Shown here piece after piece: positions 5,501 to 7,353 of a DNA stretch of 7,353 nucleotides. Positions within the stretch are counted from its first letter, which is position 1. Every line of letters starts with the position of its first letter. This DNA comes from Bacillota bacterium (GTDB lineage: Bacteria > Bacillota > Sulfobacillia > Thermaerobacterales > Thermaerobacteraceae), in contig QGUQ01000086.1 of the NCBI GenBank assembly GCA_003242195.1, forward strand, positions 1 through 7,353, in the 5' to 3' direction. Below the pieces are notes generated by a model. It ran no database searches. It was not told where the DNA came from and was given only the letters and a program-made list of their open reading frames with translations. The translations under genes were made by a program, and so were the position numbers.

Positions 5501-5788
5501 TCAGACGATTTCGGTATCGACGTCGATCAGCTCGACATCCGCCCGCGACTCCAGCCAGCGGAGGCAGTCGGCGAGCATCGCCTCGCACTGGCGATGCTCG
5601 CCGCTCACACAGGCGAAAGCGATGTCCGCCCGCCGCCACGAGTCCTGGGCTCCCACCTCGGCCACGGCCAGCGGATAGCGCTGGCGCAACCGGTCCAGCA
5701 GGCTCCTGAGCACGCGCCGCTTGTCCTTCAGGGAATTGCTGCCGGGGAGGGCCAGCGTCACCCGGCAGATGCCCACAAAGGCCGGCAT
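5501..5788 (-). CDS. ylxP: YlxP-like DUF503 family protein
   Basis: This small 95-residue protein belongs to DUF503, named YlxP in Bacillus, found mainly in Bacillota between infB and rbfA. Its conserved features are visible: a hydrophobic N-terminal strand (FVGICRVTLALPG), the SLKDKR motif (19-24), a basic helix (RRVLRSLLDRLRQRYP), AVAEVGAQDSWRRADIAFACVS in the middle, and a C-terminal strand (VELIDVDTEIV). The fold is expected to be a compact ferredoxin-like alpha/beta domain. Its biochemical role is not established; its place among IF2 and RbfA, and reports linking YlxP to ribosome or RbfA-related functions, suggest 30S maturation. The ATG at 5786-5788 is chosen because GGAGGGAG (5795-5802) lies 6 nt upstream. 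A GTG at 5807-5809 overlapping the infB stop would add seven residues but has no suitable ribosome binding site. The gap to infB is 17 bp. Confidence 0.92.
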   Translation of the reverse strand: MPAFVGICRVTLALPGSNSLKDKRRVLRSLLDRLRQRYPLAVAEVGAQDSWRRADIAFACVSGEHRQCEAMLADCLRWLESRADVELIDVDTEIV

Positions 5789-5805
5789 GGGCCACTCCCT
5801 CCGCG

Positions 5806-7353
5806 TCACAAGGTGCGCGCGACTTCCTGCTCCTGGAAGACCTCGAGGACGTCGCCTTCCTTGACGTCATTGAAGCGTTCGATGCCCACGCCGCACTCGT
5901 ATCCCTGGTTCACCTCGCGCACGTCGTCCTTGAAGCGCTTGAGGGAGGCAATGCGCCCTTCGTACACCACCGTACCGTCGCGAACGACGCGCACCCGGGC
6001 GTTGCGGGCCACCTTCCCTTCGGTGACGTAGCAACCGGCCACCGTGCCGACGCCCGGCACGCGGAAGGTCGCCCGCACCTCCGCCTGGCCGATGACCACC
6101 TCGCGAATCACCGGCTTCAACAGGCCCTGCAACGCCGCCTTGACGTCGTCCAGCAGCTCGTAGATCACCCGGTAGGTCCGGATCTCCACATTCTCCTTCT
6201 CCGCGGTCTGGCGGGCGTTGGTATCGGGCCGCACGTTGAAGCCGACGACGATGGCGCGGGAGGCGGCGGCCAGCATCACGTCCCACTCGCTGATGGCGCC
6301 CAGGCCGGCGTGGAGGATGCGCACGTAGACCTCCTCGTTGGACAGCCGCTCCAGGGCGGGCACCAGGGCGTCCAGTGAGCCTTGGACGTCGGCCTTCACC
6401 ACCAGGCGCAGTTCCCGCTCCCCGGCCTCGCCCCGCGCCTGCTGGGCGAACTGCTCCAGGGTCAGGCCGCGGGCAGCCCGGCTCTGCTCGTCGCGACGCC
6501 GTTCCTCCTGCCGGCGTTCGGCGATGGCACGGGCCTCCCGCTCGTCGGCGACCACCTCCAGGCGGTCACCTGCGTCCGGCACCTCCGAGGCGCCCAGTAC
6601 CTCCACGGGCGTGGAGGGGCCGGCCTCCTTGATGCTGCGCCCGCGATCGTCGAACAGGGCGCGCACGCGCCCATAGGTGGTACCGCAGACGAAGGCGTCC
6701 CCCACCCGCAGGGTACCCGTCTGCACCAGCACCGTCGCCACCGGACCCCGCCCCCGGTCCAGCTTGGCCTCGATGACGGTTCCCCGGGCCGGGCGGTTGG
6801 GGTTGGCCTTGAGCTCCTGCAGTTCCGCCACCAGCAGGATCATCTCCAGGAGCTCGTCGATCCCCTGGCCGGTGACGGAGGAGACCTCCACCATCACCGT
6901 ATCGCCGCCCCACTCTTCCGGCACCAGGTTGTATTCCGTCAGCTGCTGGCGCACCCGGTCGGGATTGGCCTCGGGCTTGTCGACCTTGGTGATGGCCACC
7001 ACGATGGGCACGCCCGCCGCCCGGGCGTGATTGATGGCCTCCACCGTCTGGGGCATGACGCCGTCGTCGGCGGCCACAACCAGCACGGCGATGTCCGTGA
7101 CCTGGGCGCCCCGCGCCCGCAGGGCGGTGAAGGCCTCATGGCCCGGCGTATCGAGGAAGACGATGCGCTTGTCGCCCACCTCGACCACCGAGGCGCCGAT
7201 GTGCTGGGTGATGCCGCCGGCCTCCTGGGCGGTGACCCGGGTCTGGCGGATGCGGTCCAGCAGCGACGTCTTGCCGTGGTCCACGTGGCCCATGACGGTC
7301 ACGACCGGAGGACGCGGCTGCAGGTGGTCGGGGTCTTCCTCCGGCTCCTGTTC
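5806..7353 (-). CDS. infB: Translation initiation factor IF-2, C-terminal 515 residues, cut by the window edge
   Basis: IF2 is the GTPase that places initiator fMet-tRNA on the 30S subunit and promotes joining of the 50S. The N-terminal region lies beyond the right edge; only an acidic/proline linker (EQEPEEDPD) is seen before the GTPase domain. Counting from the edge, the domain shows G1 GHVDHGKT (22-29), G2 GGITQHIGA (46-54), G3 DTPGHEAF (68-75), G4 TKVD (122-125) and a G5-like SSVTGQG (158-164). Domain II starts near 190, a charged helical linker lies around 260-295, domain III includes LVVKADVQGS, and the C-terminal fMet-tRNA-binding domain carries LKRFKDDV (471-478) and GYECG (484-488). 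The G4 motif is T-K-V-D where N-K-x-D is usual; translation of 6979-6990 confirms this. The stop TGA is 17 bp before ylxP, so the two are co-transcribed. Identity is secure. Confidence 0.98.
   Translation of the reverse strand, partial: EQEPEEDPDHLQPRPPVVTVMGHVDHGKTSLLDRIRQTRVTAQEAGGITQHIGASVVEVGDKRIVFLDTPGHEAFTALRARGAQVTDIAVLVVAADDGVMPQTVEAINHARAAGVPIVVAITKVDKPEANPDRVRQQLTEYNLVPEEWGGDTVMVEVSSVTGQGIDELLEMILLVAELQELKANPNRPARGTVIEAKLDRGRGPVATVLVQTGTLRVGDAFVCGTTYGRVRALFDDRGRSIKEAGPSTPVEVLGASEVPDAGDRLEVVADEREARAIAERRQEERRRDEQSRAARGLTLEQFAQQARGEAGERELRLVVKADVQGSLDALVPALERLSNEEVYVRILHAGLGAISEWDVMLAAASRAIVVGFNVRPDTNARQTAEKENVEIRTYRVIYELLDDVKAALQGLLKPVIREVVIGQAEVRATFRVPGVGTVAGCYVTEGKVARNARVRVVRDGTVVYEGRIASLKRFKDDVREVNQGYECGVGIERFNDVKEGDVLEVFQEQEVARTL

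Noticed and set aside
4603..5709. A 368-codon plus-strand open frame opposite nrnA, rbfA and ylxP
   Set aside because: It runs antisense across three well-supported genes, is rich in Arg, Ser and Pro as shadow frames are, and shows no family motif.
1..7353. An undescribed defence, mobile or biosynthetic system
   Set aside because: Every substantial stretch is explained by the known infB-to-pnp cluster; no cargo gene, recombinase, direct repeat array or composition break is visible.

Overview
The window is a single, densely packed, leftward-reading (minus-strand) housekeeping operon from a bacterium. Read in the direction of transcription, from right to left, it is infB (3' part) - ylxP - rbfA - nrnA - truB - ribF - rpsO - pnp (5' part). 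No mobile element, CRISPR array, tRNA, rRNA or plus-strand gene can be supported. All sizeable plus-strand open frames are shadows of these genes in GC-rich DNA.

The organism is probably a high-GC member of the Bacillota. The GC content looks close to 70% by eye. A YlxP (DUF503) gene between infB and rbfA is a Bacillota trait. The S15 N-terminus is nearly that of Bacillus (starting MALTQERK). A DHH-family nanoRNase between rbfA and truB is the arrangement of Clostridia-type lineages rather than of Bacillus. Thermaerobacter- or Symbiobacterium-like organisms would fit, but this is inference from gene order and composition only.

Layout. At 7353-5806 lies the GTPase and C-terminal part of initiation factor IF2. 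YlxP follows after 17 bp, RbfA after a further 22 bp, then a 79-bp gap containing a hairpin. NrnA and TruB are joined by a GTGA stop/start overlap. RibF follows 26 bp after TruB. A 165-bp gap (1739-1903) precedes rpsO. It holds the only convincing promoter in the window (TTGCCA, 18 bp, TGC-TACAAT) and a leader of about 120 nt able to fold extensively, a good candidate for an S15 autoregulatory leader. Between rpsO and pnp, a 73-bp spacer holds a perfect 13-bp hairpin without a U-tract, more like an mRNA processing site than a terminator.

Functionally the operon joins translation initiation (IF2), 30S maturation (RbfA, S15), tRNA modification (TruB), RNA decay from long fragments to nanoRNA (PNPase, NrnA) and flavin cofactor synthesis (RibF). 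This is a well-known conserved cluster. I found no undescribed multi-gene system. The points worth a second look are the rpsO leader, the rpsO-pnp hairpin, the paired TTG starts, a T-for-N change in the IF2 G4 motif, a run of nine G in truB, and low-complexity C-terminal tails on RbfA and RibF.
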